Shown: positions 36,042 to 44,789, counted from the first letter of the stretch. The stretch: DNA of 64,000 nucleotides from Hoeflea prorocentri (GCF_027944115.1 NZ_JAPJZI010000001.1:1178001-1242000), one strand, 5' to 3'. The notes: a model not told the origin generated them from the letters alone. Program-made: numbers and translations.

Positions 36042-38441
36042 CTAAGCCTTCCAAGGGATTTGAGTCTTACCACACCTGCAGGAAATCGCCTTCGCCCCCG
36101 GAACTGCAATGTCGGCGCGAATGTGACGGCTACAATGCTCGCAGACAAAAAGCGATACGAGCTTTTCGATGTCTTCAAGCAATACATCAATGTCCTCCCC
36201 CACGATCTTGTCGGGATTATCGTGAGACACAAGGTTTGCGATAAGGGCTGATCCTGCCAGCTCCGAGAAAATCTGCGTCTTGAGCAGGTCAGGCGATTTG
36301 CTCTTCAGGGTCGAGCGAAGTTGACTGATCAGCTCGTCTGCCATGCGCCTCTCGTTGATATCGTTGAAACGGAACGCGACCCTGACCTCAAGGGCATGAC
36401 ATATGTTCTTGAGAACAAGCTCCAAGAGCTTGCGCAGGTCATTGGTGACGTCTTCCTTACCCTTTTTCTGTTCGATGATCTCCTTCAGCGTTGCGGGGCT
36501 GTTTTCGAGAAGAATGCCGTTGGTATCATCGGAGCAGACCTCGTGAAACAACCAGCCGTGTTGCCCCATTTCCTTCTTGATGATGTCGAACCAAATATTC
36601 TCATGGGTGAGGATGATTATCTGCCAATCCGAAAATTCGTCCCTGAGAAGGCGAAGGAGTCGACGCCGGTGGGAGGTGTCGAAGCTGGTGACAATGTCAT
36701 CGAGCACAAGAAACTTCGCATGCTTGTTGAAGATACGGGCATTCGCTAGGAAGAGCACAACCCCCAGGCTATTCAGATGGCTTTCGCTCAAATATTTTCG
36801 CGGCGGCTGTGTGGGCGTCCCGTGAAACGAGTATTCAAACTCAACGCCTTCCTCTCCCACCATCGTTAAGCGTACATTATCAACACTCTCCTTGGGGTGC
36901 AGCTTTGCATAGAAGGCACCGACATCCGCGCTGATAGTATCCAGGACGGCCTGGAGCGCCGCGTTCTGAATAGTGACAAAACGCTCGAAAATTGTGGACA
37001 GAGTCAGGATTTGCGCCTCATAAGCATCAATAATGCGCTGAGCTCTTTCGAAGTCGCGCACCTGTCGCCCGAGCGAGTCAAGCGTGCCGAGGGTAGTGGC
37101 GACCTTTTGTTCGAGTTCGGTGAGGCCAAGTTTTTCGGCACCCTCCAGCGCTTTTTTGGCACCAGATCCACATAGAGCGCGGAGGTCTGAGACGGCCTTG
37201 TCAAAACCTTCAGGTTGCTCGAAAACCGCAAGTGCATCAAAGGCGGTGCCAAGGCCTCGATAGTAGGTGCGGAGCAATACTGTCGCGCCGGCGGCAGAAG
37301 AAACCAGTGCTTCGCAGCCCGCCAGGTCCTTGTATGTTTCGCTGATGGTTTTGGTACGCGTACCGATACCGCTGATCGTCTGTAGCAGCGCATCTTTCAG
37401 ACCTTTGGCCGTATCGAATTTTCCCTGGATCTCGGCCATTTCCGAAAGACGCTGTGTGACTTCCGTTTGCAATTTGGTGAGATCGAATGGGTTCAAACAA
37501 AAGGGACAGGCATCGTCTGTATAGCTCTCGGAATCGATGACGGCCTGGCCCTTGGTCAGAAAATCGCTCAGCCGGAGCTTGTTGACGCTCTCGCGTTCCT
37601 TGGCGAGCGCGTTATACGTGTCGATGAAAGTCGCTGCCTCGCCAAGAAAATGATCAATATCAGCCTTCAGCTCATCGCAGGCCTTAGCGAGCTGAGCCAG
37701 TCGCTCGGCTGCCTTGATCTTTTCGGCGCTGCTTCCGAGACCGCGAAGCTCCTCCAGGGCTTTTGCGAAGGATGACTCATCCGAGATGACAGTCTTGAGA
37801 TTGAACGGTTCGACAATGCCTATGGCGATACCAAGGAAGGTCAGCCTGTCGGGCACGACTTGCCCGGCGGCATCGACCATATCGCCTTGCAAGGTTTCGG
37901 ATTGCTGTTTGGCTCCGGTGTAAGCGCCCTCTTTCTTTAGGGTATTGTTGGTCTGCTGAATAACATCGCGAAACTGGGTGATTTCTTCATACCCGATAAT
38001 GTCCGCTATAGCCTTGCGCTTATTGCCTTTTCTTTCATCGAGAAACTTCACGATGTCGGCATGCCGGAGAATGATCCGGTCGCCCTTGAGCGCTTCAACC
38101 AAATCGCCGGTGTCGTCGTTCGCAAAGCTTGTTGTTGTCTTGAGTTCGGCTGACAGGCTTTTGGTCCCGTTCCGGTTCTGGCCGTCAAATCGAACCTCAA
38201 CGTTGCACGCATCATCATCATCGGCAAGGACGTGGCGAAGCGCTTCCTGCTTGCAGTCCTCACGCCACAGATGATCCACTCGGTCCTGAATAAACCACTC
38301 GATGGCATCAGTGATGGTGCTCTTGCCAGAAGCGTTTTCCCCGAAGATGACAAGACTCTTGGTCTTGCTCCCGAAATCAAGAGGAAGAGGAAAACGAGCA
38401 CCACGAAAGGCCGATACTTGGAGGTGGCGGAGCTTGGTCAT
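36042..38441 (-). CDS. SMC/Rad50-like ATPase with zinc-hook motif
   Basis: A 799-residue protein from the ATG at 38441 (a TTG two codons earlier is also possible). Walker A is FGENASGKST at residues 34-42; the signature is YLSESHLNSLGVVLF, Walker B FLVLDDIVTSFD, and the H-loop IILTHEN. Between them lie long coiled-coil segments around a CPFC (near residue 312), the Rad50-type zinc-hook motif. After the ATPase a C-terminal ~150 residues contain RKLLELVLKNICHALEVR and end in CEHC...CRC, a possible zinc ribbon. It recalls RloC (zinc-hook ATPase with anticodon nuclease) and other phage-defence ATPases, but the effector here may be the divergent GIY-YIG protein. Confidence 0.78.
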   Translation of the reverse strand: MTKLRHLQVSAFRGARFPLPLDFGSKTKSLVIFGENASGKSTITDAIEWFIQDRVDHLWREDCKQEALRHVLADDDDACNVEVRFDGQNRNGTKSLSAELKTTTSFANDDTGDLVEALKGDRIILRHADIVKFLDERKGNKRKAIADIIGYEEITQFRDVIQQTNNTLKKEGAYTGAKQQSETLQGDMVDAAGQVVPDRLTFLGIAIGIVEPFNLKTVISDESSFAKALEELRGLGSSAEKIKAAERLAQLAKACDELKADIDHFLGEAATFIDTYNALAKERESVNKLRLSDFLTKGQAVIDSESYTDDACPFCLNPFDLTKLQTEVTQRLSEMAEIQGKFDTAKGLKDALLQTISGIGTRTKTISETYKDLAGCEALVSSAAGATVLLRTYYRGLGTAFDALAVFEQPEGFDKAVSDLRALCGSGAKKALEGAEKLGLTELEQKVATTLGTLDSLGRQVRDFERAQRIIDAYEAQILTLSTIFERFVTIQNAALQAVLDTISADVGAFYAKLHPKESVDNVRLTMVGEEGVEFEYSFHGTPTQPPRKYLSESHLNSLGVVLFLANARIFNKHAKFLVLDDIVTSFDTSHRRRLLRLLRDEFSDWQIIILTHENIWFDIIKKEMGQHGWLFHEVCSDDTNGILLENSPATLKEIIEQKKGKEDVTNDLRKLLELVLKNICHALEVRVAFRFNDINERRMADELISQLRSTLKSKSPDLLKTQIFSELAGSALIANLVSHDNPDKIVGEDIDVLLEDIEKLVSLFVCEHCSRHIRADIAVPGAKAISCRCGKTQIPWKA

Positions 38442-38443
38442 GA

Positions 38444-38653
38444 TCAATTTTCTTGCTGCGGGCAGTCGCCCTTGAGAACGGCCCTGCGGGCACCTTCAAG
38501 TTGACGCAGGAGATTTGTGCGCGTGAGCTTGCTTTCACCACGAAGTTTTGAGATGGCGGATACGCTTGCCTGGTCCAGCGCTTCGTCCTTGGCCTGGTCG
38601 TCAATGAAGTCTGACAGGACCTCGCTCGCGGATCTGATTTTTTCAGTGGTCAC
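38444..38653 (-). CDS. Small helical protein, operon partner of the zinc-hook ATPase
   Basis: A 69-residue charged protein, start ATG at 38653. Its stop lies two bases before the ATPase ATG, so the two are translationally coupled. The sequence is predicted helical (SASEVLSDFIDDQAKDEAL, then LTRTNLLRQLEGARRAV) and ends in CPQQEN. It has no recognised family. By size and position it could be a regulator or adaptor of the ATPase. It is divergent from the GIY-YIG gene with 28 bases between starts. Confidence 0.6.
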   Translation of the reverse strand: MTTEKIRSASEVLSDFIDDQAKDEALDQASVSAISKLRGESKLTRTNLLRQLEGARRAVLKGDCPQQEN

Positions 38654-38681
38654 AATCGGCCCTCTCCACTAACATGTTGTA

Positions 38682-39149
38682 ATGAATATTATTTTCACAA
38701 GAACGTACAACCTAAGAGAGCAAGAGGTCAAGTTCGTTCAGGGCGTGGCTGGTATCTACTTCATCTTCTTGACGGACGTGGTGATAGAGTACCCGTTTAA
38801 AGCCTCGCAGCTGATTTATATCGGAATGAGTGAATCCAAGCAGAACAGCATCGCGATGCGTTTGCGTGGCCATCTAACAGGTCAATCCGGAAATCTTGGA
38901 ATCTCGAACTACGCAAAAGCGCATAAAGTGAGATTTACATACTACTCGGCTGATGTTCTCCGGAACTATGGCAATGATAACGTGTTTGATATGGAGAGTT
39001 TCTTCTTAAGCGACTTTCTCGAACACCACGGGTCCTTCCCGATTTGCAACGGCCAGGCCGGGCACCAGTTTTCCGGTGCGGGAGCGCAGATTGCGGCAAA
39101 AGTCGATTGGTCTTTCTTTCAACAAGCCTGGAAAGCCTCTCGCAGATGA
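38682..39149 (+). CDS. GIY-YIG superfamily nuclease
   Basis: A 155-residue protein with the GIY-YIG fold on its own. GIY is at residues 24-26 (GVAGIYFIFL), YIG at 46-48 (LIYIGMSES), the conserved Arg in the following helix at R60/R62 (AMRLRGHL), the catalytic Glu at E105 (DMESFFLSDF) and the Asn at N123 (FPICNG). All the expected catalytic positions are present, so it should be active as a DNA or RNA nuclease. It has no extra DNA-binding domain. The divergent arrangement with the ATPase operon suggests a three-gene defence unit. Confidence 0.72.
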   Translation: MNIIFTRTYNLREQEVKFVQGVAGIYFIFLTDVVIEYPFKASQLIYIGMSESKQNSIAMRLRGHLTGQSGNLGISNYAKAHKVRFTYYSADVLRNYGNDNVFDMESFFLSDFLEHHGSFPICNGQAGHQFSGAGAQIAAKVDWSFFQQAWKASRR

Positions 39150-39511
39150 GGCTCTTCTGAGAACGCAGCGTGCGCAAGGCTAATGCCCGTTGTGTCTTGG
39201 GCTCCTGGTTCGACATGAAGCCATATTGCTAGCCTTGCTGGCCGATAAAGTTAAGAGTTCGGCCGCGTATCTGGAACGCTTGTTTTTGGGAAGCGACGCC
39301 GTGACATTTCTTGACGTACCAGTGTCCGCTTAGGCCGAACATGCTTGAAAGCGAGAGTATCAATGGATATTATTTGGTTCAGGTTTGAGCCCGAGCCTCC
39401 CCCCTCCGACGGGAAAGCATTCAGCATGTGGGGCATGAACTTGAGATTTTTCTGTTCGAGCACTCACATAAGGAGGGATTGTGTTCATAGCTCGCAATGG
39501 GAGAGCCTCAG
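39150..39511. other. Intergenic stretch without a supported gene
   Basis: About 360 bases between the GIY-YIG gene and the next rightward gene. Several short frames exist, but none has an RBS or recognisable product. GGGAGAG at 39499-39505 serves the next gene. Confidence 0.4.
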
Positions 39512-39979
39512 ATGGACCTATCCGCCCCTATCAATGAACTGAAACGCAAGGCTAAAATCATTTCGCGCGAAACTGGTTTGGCGCACAGCCAAGCCTTAGA
39601 TTGCGTTGCTGGTGAGGAAGGTTACGCAACTTGGAGCCTTCTGATTCGCAAATACGAAGACCAAAAACCTAATCCGGTGCAGAGCACAAGCAGCGGCTAC
39701 CTCATAGAAAGCTTGCCGGTGGATGATGGCTATCGAGTTGAAGCGATCGCTCTCGCAAACTCGACATTTGAAGAAGTCTTCAGGCGGATTGAGCCCGACA
39801 ACCCCAAGGCGACAAGAGAGCTTTGGAATGCATCTGACTATGTGGACAATCATCACCTGCGCAATGATATGCTTCCGATTGACAGTGAATATGCGCTCTC
39901 ACTTATCGAGGTGCTCTTGGTTCATTATGTTATCGACCTGGCAACGAAGGCTGATGGCCTGTTTGCTGAGCCAGATTGA
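39512..39979 (+). CDS. Hypothetical protein with short N-terminal helical domain
   Basis: A 155-residue protein from the ATG at 39512, which follows GGGAGAGCC; an ATG five codons earlier lacks an RBS. Residues ~6-45 (LKRKAKIISRETGLAHSQAL, then EEGYATWSLL) are a small helical motif found at the N-terminus of many unrelated proteobacterial proteins, often on mobile DNA. The rest is acidic and unrecognised. It stands alone between the GIY-YIG gene and the convergent 722-residue gene. Confidence 0.55.
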   Translation: MDLSAPINELKRKAKIISRETGLAHSQALDCVAGEEGYATWSLLIRKYEDQKPNPVQSTSSGYLIESLPVDDGYRVEAIALANSTFEEVFRRIEPDNPKATRELWNASDYVDNHHLRNDMLPIDSEYALSLIEVLLVHYVIDLATKADGLFAEPD

Positions 39980-40098
39980 TCTTGAGTATTGGGGAGCCCA
40001 TTGGCTCTCTAGAAAGCTCAAAGAAGTATTAATGCGAGCTGGTTGGGAACAGCAGTCGAAGGCCCGCATTTTTTTGTCAGAATAACGCCTTAACCCAG

Positions 40099-42267
40099 TC
40101 ATATGAGCATCTTTTCCAGTTGCTCAGACAAATCGTTCGGGATCAGCTCATTGATGCCCTTTTGGAGGTGAGAAGCAACTTTCGAGTATGTTATCGTGGG
40201 ATCAGCGAATGGAAGGATGTATCCTCCATCCCGGGGTATTAGAACCGCTCCGCGCGCCCAAAACAAACGCTCCAGGTGCCGTTGAAGAGTGATTATGGGT
40301 TCAGGTTGCATCGGAGAGTTAAATCCAACGCGCATCCTTGAAAGGTCAAAATCCAATCGATCCAGCCATTCATGCAATTCAAGGTCTTCCATCCCTGTTT
40401 TGAGACTTCGATCAGCATTGATAAATTGGAAACGACTTAAACTGCTGCTTTGGCAAGCCGCTAGATAACGACAAGCAGAACACAATAAATCGGCTGCGGC
40501 GGCTGAAAGGGCTTCAGCTGCGGAGTTTCGTTGATTCTCATCACCACAATTGGGCAGTTCCGCTTGGCTAAAGGTGGCAAGCGCGTCTTTAAACTGCTCA
40601 ACAACACTTAAGACATATTGGTTGTCGGCAGTTGCAATCCTGCAACCAGAAAACGTGTCCATAAATATCAGACCGCCCTTCATGGCAACGTCTCGTGCCC
40701 ATGGCCCTAAATTCTCATCCGTACATGCTTCAAGTAATGAGGAGAGTGAACTGCCGGTTGACGCTAAAACTGTTCGATTGTGAATTTGGGCAATGCACTG
40801 AGCTGTTAACTGCCTGACAACGTCATAGTCAGAGTTTTCTTCGTCGGCCAGTGCTTTCGCCGCATTGATGTGAAAGAGAAGCGTGTACGATAAATCGCCA
40901 TCACCAACCTCCTTCCACATCAACAAATTTCGATAATCTGTTTCAGAATACTTTTGGATCGGACTGTTTTCACCGGCTCCAATTTGCTCAGAAACATTGG
41001 CACACAGAGTGATTTTGTTTAGGCGACTAAGGTCAAATTCTTGGCCAAGTTCAAAAATCACACTGCCTAAGTTCTTTGCGATTATGACTAGCTCCGCTTC
41101 GTCGATATTCAGTCCAAGTACCTGCACATTGAGATCATGACGCATTGGAATTGGGTCAGATTCACCTGTTGTGCTTAATGGGTCGATTTGCGAAAGAGCC
41201 TTCTGCAAGCCTTCGGTGATTTCGTCATGCTCCACCGATCCAATCAAATCTCTAAATTGCTTAAACTCAGGTGCGTTTTCGGGCGCAATGAAAAACTCTT
41301 GACTACAGGAAGCAGCTGCTTTGGTGAAATCGCTGATTTCTGGGATTGGGCTATCCCTTGCTACACCGATCAATATCCGCTGAGGGGTAAGCGGAAGAAG
41401 AATGGCGGCGCGAGTATCCTTTTCTCCAAATAGAAATGGGTTGTAGGTTCCATTTTGATTGAGCGACAGGACGGCACAGTCTGGCAAAATCCAAGGAATA
41501 GATGTTTCATTTCCGACTATCGACCATTCCAGCGCGAGCAAGTCACTTCGAGCGGAACCATCGTCGATGAGGCCAGCCAACAATTTTCCATGCAAGGATG
41601 AAGCGTCGAACGTTTCAGAATTCAGCGCTTTAGAAAACACTTGGTCTAACTCTGAAAGCAATTCTGAGAATCGGTGCCCGAGTGATTCTAGAAGTGCGTA
41701 TCTCAGCATCCGAAGAAGAGCATGGAACTCATCAGATCCACTTTCAATGAAAGACGGTTGACCTGAAAACTTGAGCTCCTGCTCCATCGCTGTTTTCAGG
41801 AAGCCATCTAAACTGGCACCCTCATCCAAATATGTCATGAGGATGTCAGGTTCTTGGAGCATTTTAGCAAAGGCCGGTATGTACTCTTGCATAGCGGCGC
41901 GAATGGATTGCCTTGCGGCCTTTGTTCGCATTCCAGTTAGGCCAACCAACTGAGCTGCCGCATCAGATGATACCGACGATCCATTTGGAAGATTTCTCCA
42001 CTCGCGCACGTCGCTCTGGCGCTTTGCCTCCCACCGGGTAATTTTATCGTCCAAAGTTGAAGCTAACCCAGCGGATACCGGAGAATAAAACTCTTTGTCA
42101 CCGCCAAATTTCTCAATTCTTCTACGAAATGGATCATCCAATTTCGGGAACACCCATACCGATGGATATCTTTTTCCACTATCGGAACATCTGAAGCCCG
42201 ACTGGAGCATCTGCTGAAGATAGTGTTGATAGGACCCAGCCAACAGCGTATTTCCCGTCAATATCAT
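40099..42267 (-). CDS. Large orphan protein of unknown function (722 aa)
   Basis: A 722-residue, mostly soluble protein without visible signal, P-loop or known catalytic motif. Residues ~250-300 (IPWILPDCAVLSLNQ, then ILLPLTPQRILIG) recall the DUF4238-type arrangement in which a 'tolerated' strand and LTP segment recur; the link is weak. Most of the remainder is helical with many Leu and Ala. No strong RBS precedes ATG 42267. It is next to the integrase gene and read in the same direction, after a 304-base gap. Position on a defence island makes an anti-phage role possible but untested. Confidence 0.55.
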   Translation of the reverse strand: MILTGNTLLAGSYQHYLQQMLQSGFRCSDSGKRYPSVWVFPKLDDPFRRRIEKFGGDKEFYSPVSAGLASTLDDKITRWEAKRQSDVREWRNLPNGSSVSSDAAAQLVGLTGMRTKAARQSIRAAMQEYIPAFAKMLQEPDILMTYLDEGASLDGFLKTAMEQELKFSGQPSFIESGSDEFHALLRMLRYALLESLGHRFSELLSELDQVFSKALNSETFDASSLHGKLLAGLIDDGSARSDLLALEWSIVGNETSIPWILPDCAVLSLNQNGTYNPFLFGEKDTRAAILLPLTPQRILIGVARDSPIPEISDFTKAAASCSQEFFIAPENAPEFKQFRDLIGSVEHDEITEGLQKALSQIDPLSTTGESDPIPMRHDLNVQVLGLNIDEAELVIIAKNLGSVIFELGQEFDLSRLNKITLCANVSEQIGAGENSPIQKYSETDYRNLLMWKEVGDGDLSYTLLFHINAAKALADEENSDYDVVRQLTAQCIAQIHNRTVLASTGSSLSSLLEACTDENLGPWARDVAMKGGLIFMDTFSGCRIATADNQYVLSVVEQFKDALATFSQAELPNCGDENQRNSAAEALSAAAADLLCSACRYLAACQSSSLSRFQFINADRSLKTGMEDLELHEWLDRLDFDLSRMRVGFNSPMQPEPIITLQRHLERLFWARGAVLIPRDGGYILPFADPTITYSKVASHLQKGINELIPNDLSEQLEKMLI

Positions 42268-42571
42268 TGATCAACAATCGATATTTACGATTTCAAATAA
42301 AAGGCTGCTAGATTGAATGGTCAACTTCAGCAATGGCAGGGAATGACAACTGGATATCGTCTGCCGAGTGCCCGAAAGGGCTCAGTTCGGTCATTCGCTG
42401 CAGTGCGTTCGAATGGCCGCATTGGGCTAGAAGTGGGGCGAGAATTGAATGTCCGGCTCTTTGCTCCAAAGATAAAGACCATTGGACAATGCGTGTGCGA
42501 TCACCTCTATCATATCAGTATGGCGACTGAGTGTGGGTCTCGGTGGTTGCGAGCCCCTGCAACCAACGATA
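42268..42571. other. Gap between integrase and orphan gene, with a hairpin
   Basis: No gene is seen. TGGTTGC (42544-42550) and GCAACCA (42559-42565) form a perfect 7-bp stem with an 8-base loop, starting 7 bases past the integrase stop. It may be the integrase terminator although a T-run is missing. Confidence 0.45.
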
Positions 42572-43669
42572 TCAGCGGTTGGCGATCAACCATTGGAGGT
42601 GTTCTTCTTCGCTCAACTGCGGTGTGTTCTGGAGCCTGTGTAGATCCTCAGGCCGTAGATGAGTGTATCGTTTGAGCATTTTCCAGTCCTTATGACCGGT
42701 CACAAGGGCTACCTTCTCGATGGACAGTCCCGCCTCGAAAAATCGACTGGTGGCTTCGTGCCTCAGGTCGTGGAAAACGAGGTCCTCGATCTCCAGTTTT
42801 TGCCTTCCGCGTCGAAATGCAGTACCTGCAGACTTATGATGATGTGGGAATACTCGGCCAACTCCGTTTGTGATGATTTTCTGTTCAAGCAGCAGTTGCC
42901 ACGCATCAAATCCAGTTAGATTGAGCAGCGGTACTTTCTGGCTGTTTCCGTCCTTGTGACGTGGGTCTTTGCGATTCCGAACGATGACGATACGGTTTTT
43001 CAAGTCAACGTCCGACCACTCGATCTTGAATATTTCTTCGAGCCTCATCGCCGTCGCAATCGCAAATCGAATAACACGCCCCATCGGAATTATCATGTTG
43101 GTCTTGTTGTCGAAGTAATTGAGCAACGCATCAATCTCATCTTCGGTCGGGCGGCGATTTCGTTCTTTCGATCTGCCAATTAACCCGAGCCGCGACAGAG
43201 CCACACGCGCAAGTCGGAGATCCTCCGTTCTTGTATTAATGCCGTGAACGGCTGCCGCATGAGTGAGCACCGTATGAATATATGAGAGGTCAACAGAGAG
43301 GGTGACAGGACCGGCACCTTGTTTGGCACGCATTTTTCCAAATGCAATCAATGCGGAGCGATTTAGACTCGATATGCGTGTAGATCCGATATCTCGCTTC
43401 AAAGCTACTAGGACCGCATTTTTTGAACGCCGGATTGGTTTTCCAACTTCCTGAAGGTCAGCTATGTGCAGGTCAATAAGATCAGAGATGGTTTTTGGCG
43501 TTCCAGTTTTCCGAGAGATCGGTTCGTACCCAATGTCGATCATTCGTTCGGTTTCTGTTACCCATTCCGATGCGAGGCTCTTGAGCCGGAAAGTTTGCGA
43601 AGCATATCTGCCCTTGCGGCGGACCTGGGCTCTCCAGTTACCCTCGTTGGTGCGTACAATGGTAGCCAT
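42572..43669 (-). CDS. int: Tyrosine integrase, dusA-targeting type
   Basis: A 365-residue site-specific recombinase. The N-terminal arm-binding part begins with NEGNWRAQVRRKGRYASQTF, followed by a SAM-like core-binding domain. The catalytic domain has the first Arg in FAIATAMRLEEIFKIEW, then HDLRHEATSRF (H-x-x-R), then the His/Lys VTGHKDW and the Tyr nucleophile in MLKRYTHLRPEDL. All are in place, so it should be active. It is 119 bases from dusA, reading away, as in known dusA-integrated elements. It should catalyse insertion and excision at the att repeats. Confidence 0.9.
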   Translation of the reverse strand: MATIVRTNEGNWRAQVRRKGRYASQTFRLKSLASEWVTETERMIDIGYEPISRKTGTPKTISDLIDLHIADLQEVGKPIRRSKNAVLVALKRDIGSTRISSLNRSALIAFGKMRAKQGAGPVTLSVDLSYIHTVLTHAAAVHGINTRTEDLRLARVALSRLGLIGRSKERNRRPTEDEIDALLNYFDNKTNMIIPMGRVIRFAIATAMRLEEIFKIEWSDVDLKNRIVIVRNRKDPRHKDGNSQKVPLLNLTGFDAWQLLLEQKIITNGVGRVFPHHHKSAGTAFRRGRQKLEIEDLVFHDLRHEATSRFFEAGLSIEKVALVTGHKDWKMLKRYTHLRPEDLHRLQNTPQLSEEEHLQWLIANR

Positions 43670-43670
43670 G

Positions 43671-43740
43671 ATCCGTGCAGTCCTTTCAATCCGTGCAAAT
43701 TCCGTGCACTAAGAGATCAAAAGAGGTACAAATCCGTGCA
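43671..43740 (+). repeat. Four TCCGTGCA repeats, probable integrase/excisionase binding sites
   Basis: TCCGTGCA occurs at 43672-43679, 43690-43697, 43701-43708 and 43733-43740, all in the same direction, most preceded by A/T-rich bases (AATCCGTGCA or ATTCCGTGCA). They fill the space between the integrase and dusA starts. One copy lies at the other end of the island (26845-26852). They may also bring the integrase promoter under its own product's control. Confidence 0.6.
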
Positions 43741-43787
43741 AATTTGTCCAAAATCAGCCACCTCGTTCTTCGTTTGATCTTATTGAA

Positions 43788-44789
43788 ATGTATCATAAAT
43801 ATCTGAAAAATAAAGAGAAAATCTTCGCCGTTGCGCCAATGATGGATTGGACTGATAGGCATTGTCGGTTTCTGCATCGGCTGCTGACGAGGCGAGCGTT
43901 GCTTTATACCGAGATGGTGGTTGCCGATGCTGTGATCCGTGGGAACCGTGAGAAAATCATCGGGTTTGATCCGGCAGAGCATCCCGTCGCGTTGCAACTT
44001 GGTGGTTGTGAGCCGGAGAAGCTGGCTGCGGCCAGCCGCATCGTCGCGGATGAGGGTTATGACGAGATCAACCTGAATGTCGGCTGTCCGTCCGATCGGG
44101 TGAAGTCCGGCCGCTTCGGGGCGTGTCTCATGCGGGAGCCGCAGCTTGTCGCCGATTGCGTGAGCGCGATGAAGGGTGCCGTCAAAATCCCGGTTACGGT
44201 CAAATGCCGTCTGGGCGTCGACGATCAGGATCCGGAAGAAGCGCTCGATGCGATGGCCGATGCCGTGTTCGGCTCCGGAGCAGACGCTTTATGGGTGCAT
44301 GCGCGCAAGGCGTGGCTTCAAGGGCTCAGCCCGAAGGAAAACCGTGATATCCCGCCGTTGGACTATGATCAGGTATTTCGCCTCAAGCGAAGATTCCCTA
44401 GCAGATTCATCGGGATAAATGGCGGCATTGAAGATTTGAATCATGCAAAAGCGCTGTTGCCGAACGTCGACGGCGTCATGCTTGGACGCGCCGCCTATCA
44501 CAATGCAGGACTGCTGGCGGATGTGGACCGGGAATTCTTTGGTCAGGACAGCGAGGTGGACTGGGCAAATGTCCGCGATGCGATGATGGAGCATGCGGGC
44601 CGCCATATCGCGTCCGGCGGGAGGCTCATCCACGTAACGCGCCACATGGTCGGGCTGTTTCACGGGCAGCCAGGCGCCCGTCGCTTCCGGCAAATTCTTT
44701 CAGGGGGTGCGGGCCGGGAAGATGCCGATCCGGAGCTTATTGCCGAGGCCTTTGCCTGTGTGCGTCTGCCGGAACCGCTCGTTGCCTGA
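43788..44789 (+). CDS. dusA: tRNA-dihydrouridine(20/20a) synthase DusA, with island-supplied N-terminus
   Basis: A 333-residue FMN enzyme that reduces uridine to dihydrouridine in the D-loop of tRNA. Family segments: IFAVAPMMDWTDRHCR at the start, ALQLGGCEPEKLA, NLNVGCPSDRVKSGRFGACLM with the catalytic Cys, VTVKCRLGVDD, and the HARKAWLQGLSPKENR of the DusA subgroup. The first ~12 residues (MYHKYLKNKEK) come from the island rather than the original gene, whose start is stranded at 26716. The start has a poor RBS, and transcription must now begin inside the island end. Confidence 0.95.
   Translation: MYHKYLKNKEKIFAVAPMMDWTDRHCRFLHRLLTRRALLYTEMVVADAVIRGNREKIIGFDPAEHPVALQLGGCEPEKLAAASRIVADEGYDEINLNVGCPSDRVKSGRFGACLMREPQLVADCVSAMKGAVKIPVTVKCRLGVDDQDPEEALDAMADAVFGSGADALWVHARKAWLQGLSPKENRDIPPLDYDQVFRLKRRFPSRFIGINGGIEDLNHAKALLPNVDGVMLGRAAYHNAGLLADVDREFFGQDSEVDWANVRDAMMEHAGRHIASGGRLIHVTRHMVGLFHGQPGARRFRQILSGGAGREDADPELIAEAFACVRLPEPLVA
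43839..43852 (+). repeat. Right attachment core (attR)
   Basis: ATGATGGATTGGAC, an exact copy of 26785-26798, lies in codons 18-22 of the intact dusA. Confidence 0.8.

Larger units (their letters stand above)
26799..43838. mobile_element. Integrated genomic island in dusA, with defence-like cargo
   Basis: About 17 kb flanked by the att repeats at 26785 and 43839, with a tyrosine integrase at the right end reading away from dusA. The base composition looks more AT-rich than the surrounding chromosome. Cargo includes a tandem-HTH regulator, a giant STAND NTPase, a zinc-hook ATPase/GIY-YIG module and several unknowns. No phage structural, replication or conjugation genes are seen, so it is an integrative element without its own visible transfer functions. 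Insertion swaps the first codons of dusA but keeps the gene open. Confidence 0.82.

Noticed and set aside
35879-36232. A 117-codon minus-strand frame at the 3' end of the zinc-hook ATPase gene
   Set aside because: It overlaps the C-terminal CxxC region of the ATPase in another frame and has no similarity.
42544-42565. tRNA 3' end as alternative att site at the integrase end
   Set aside because: The stem TGGTTGC/GCAACCA resembles a tRNA arm, but no complete cloverleaf surrounds it and the dusA repeats explain the integration.
26799-43838. Prophage interpretation of the island
   Set aside because: There is an integrase but no capsid, terminase, tail, lysis or replication gene.
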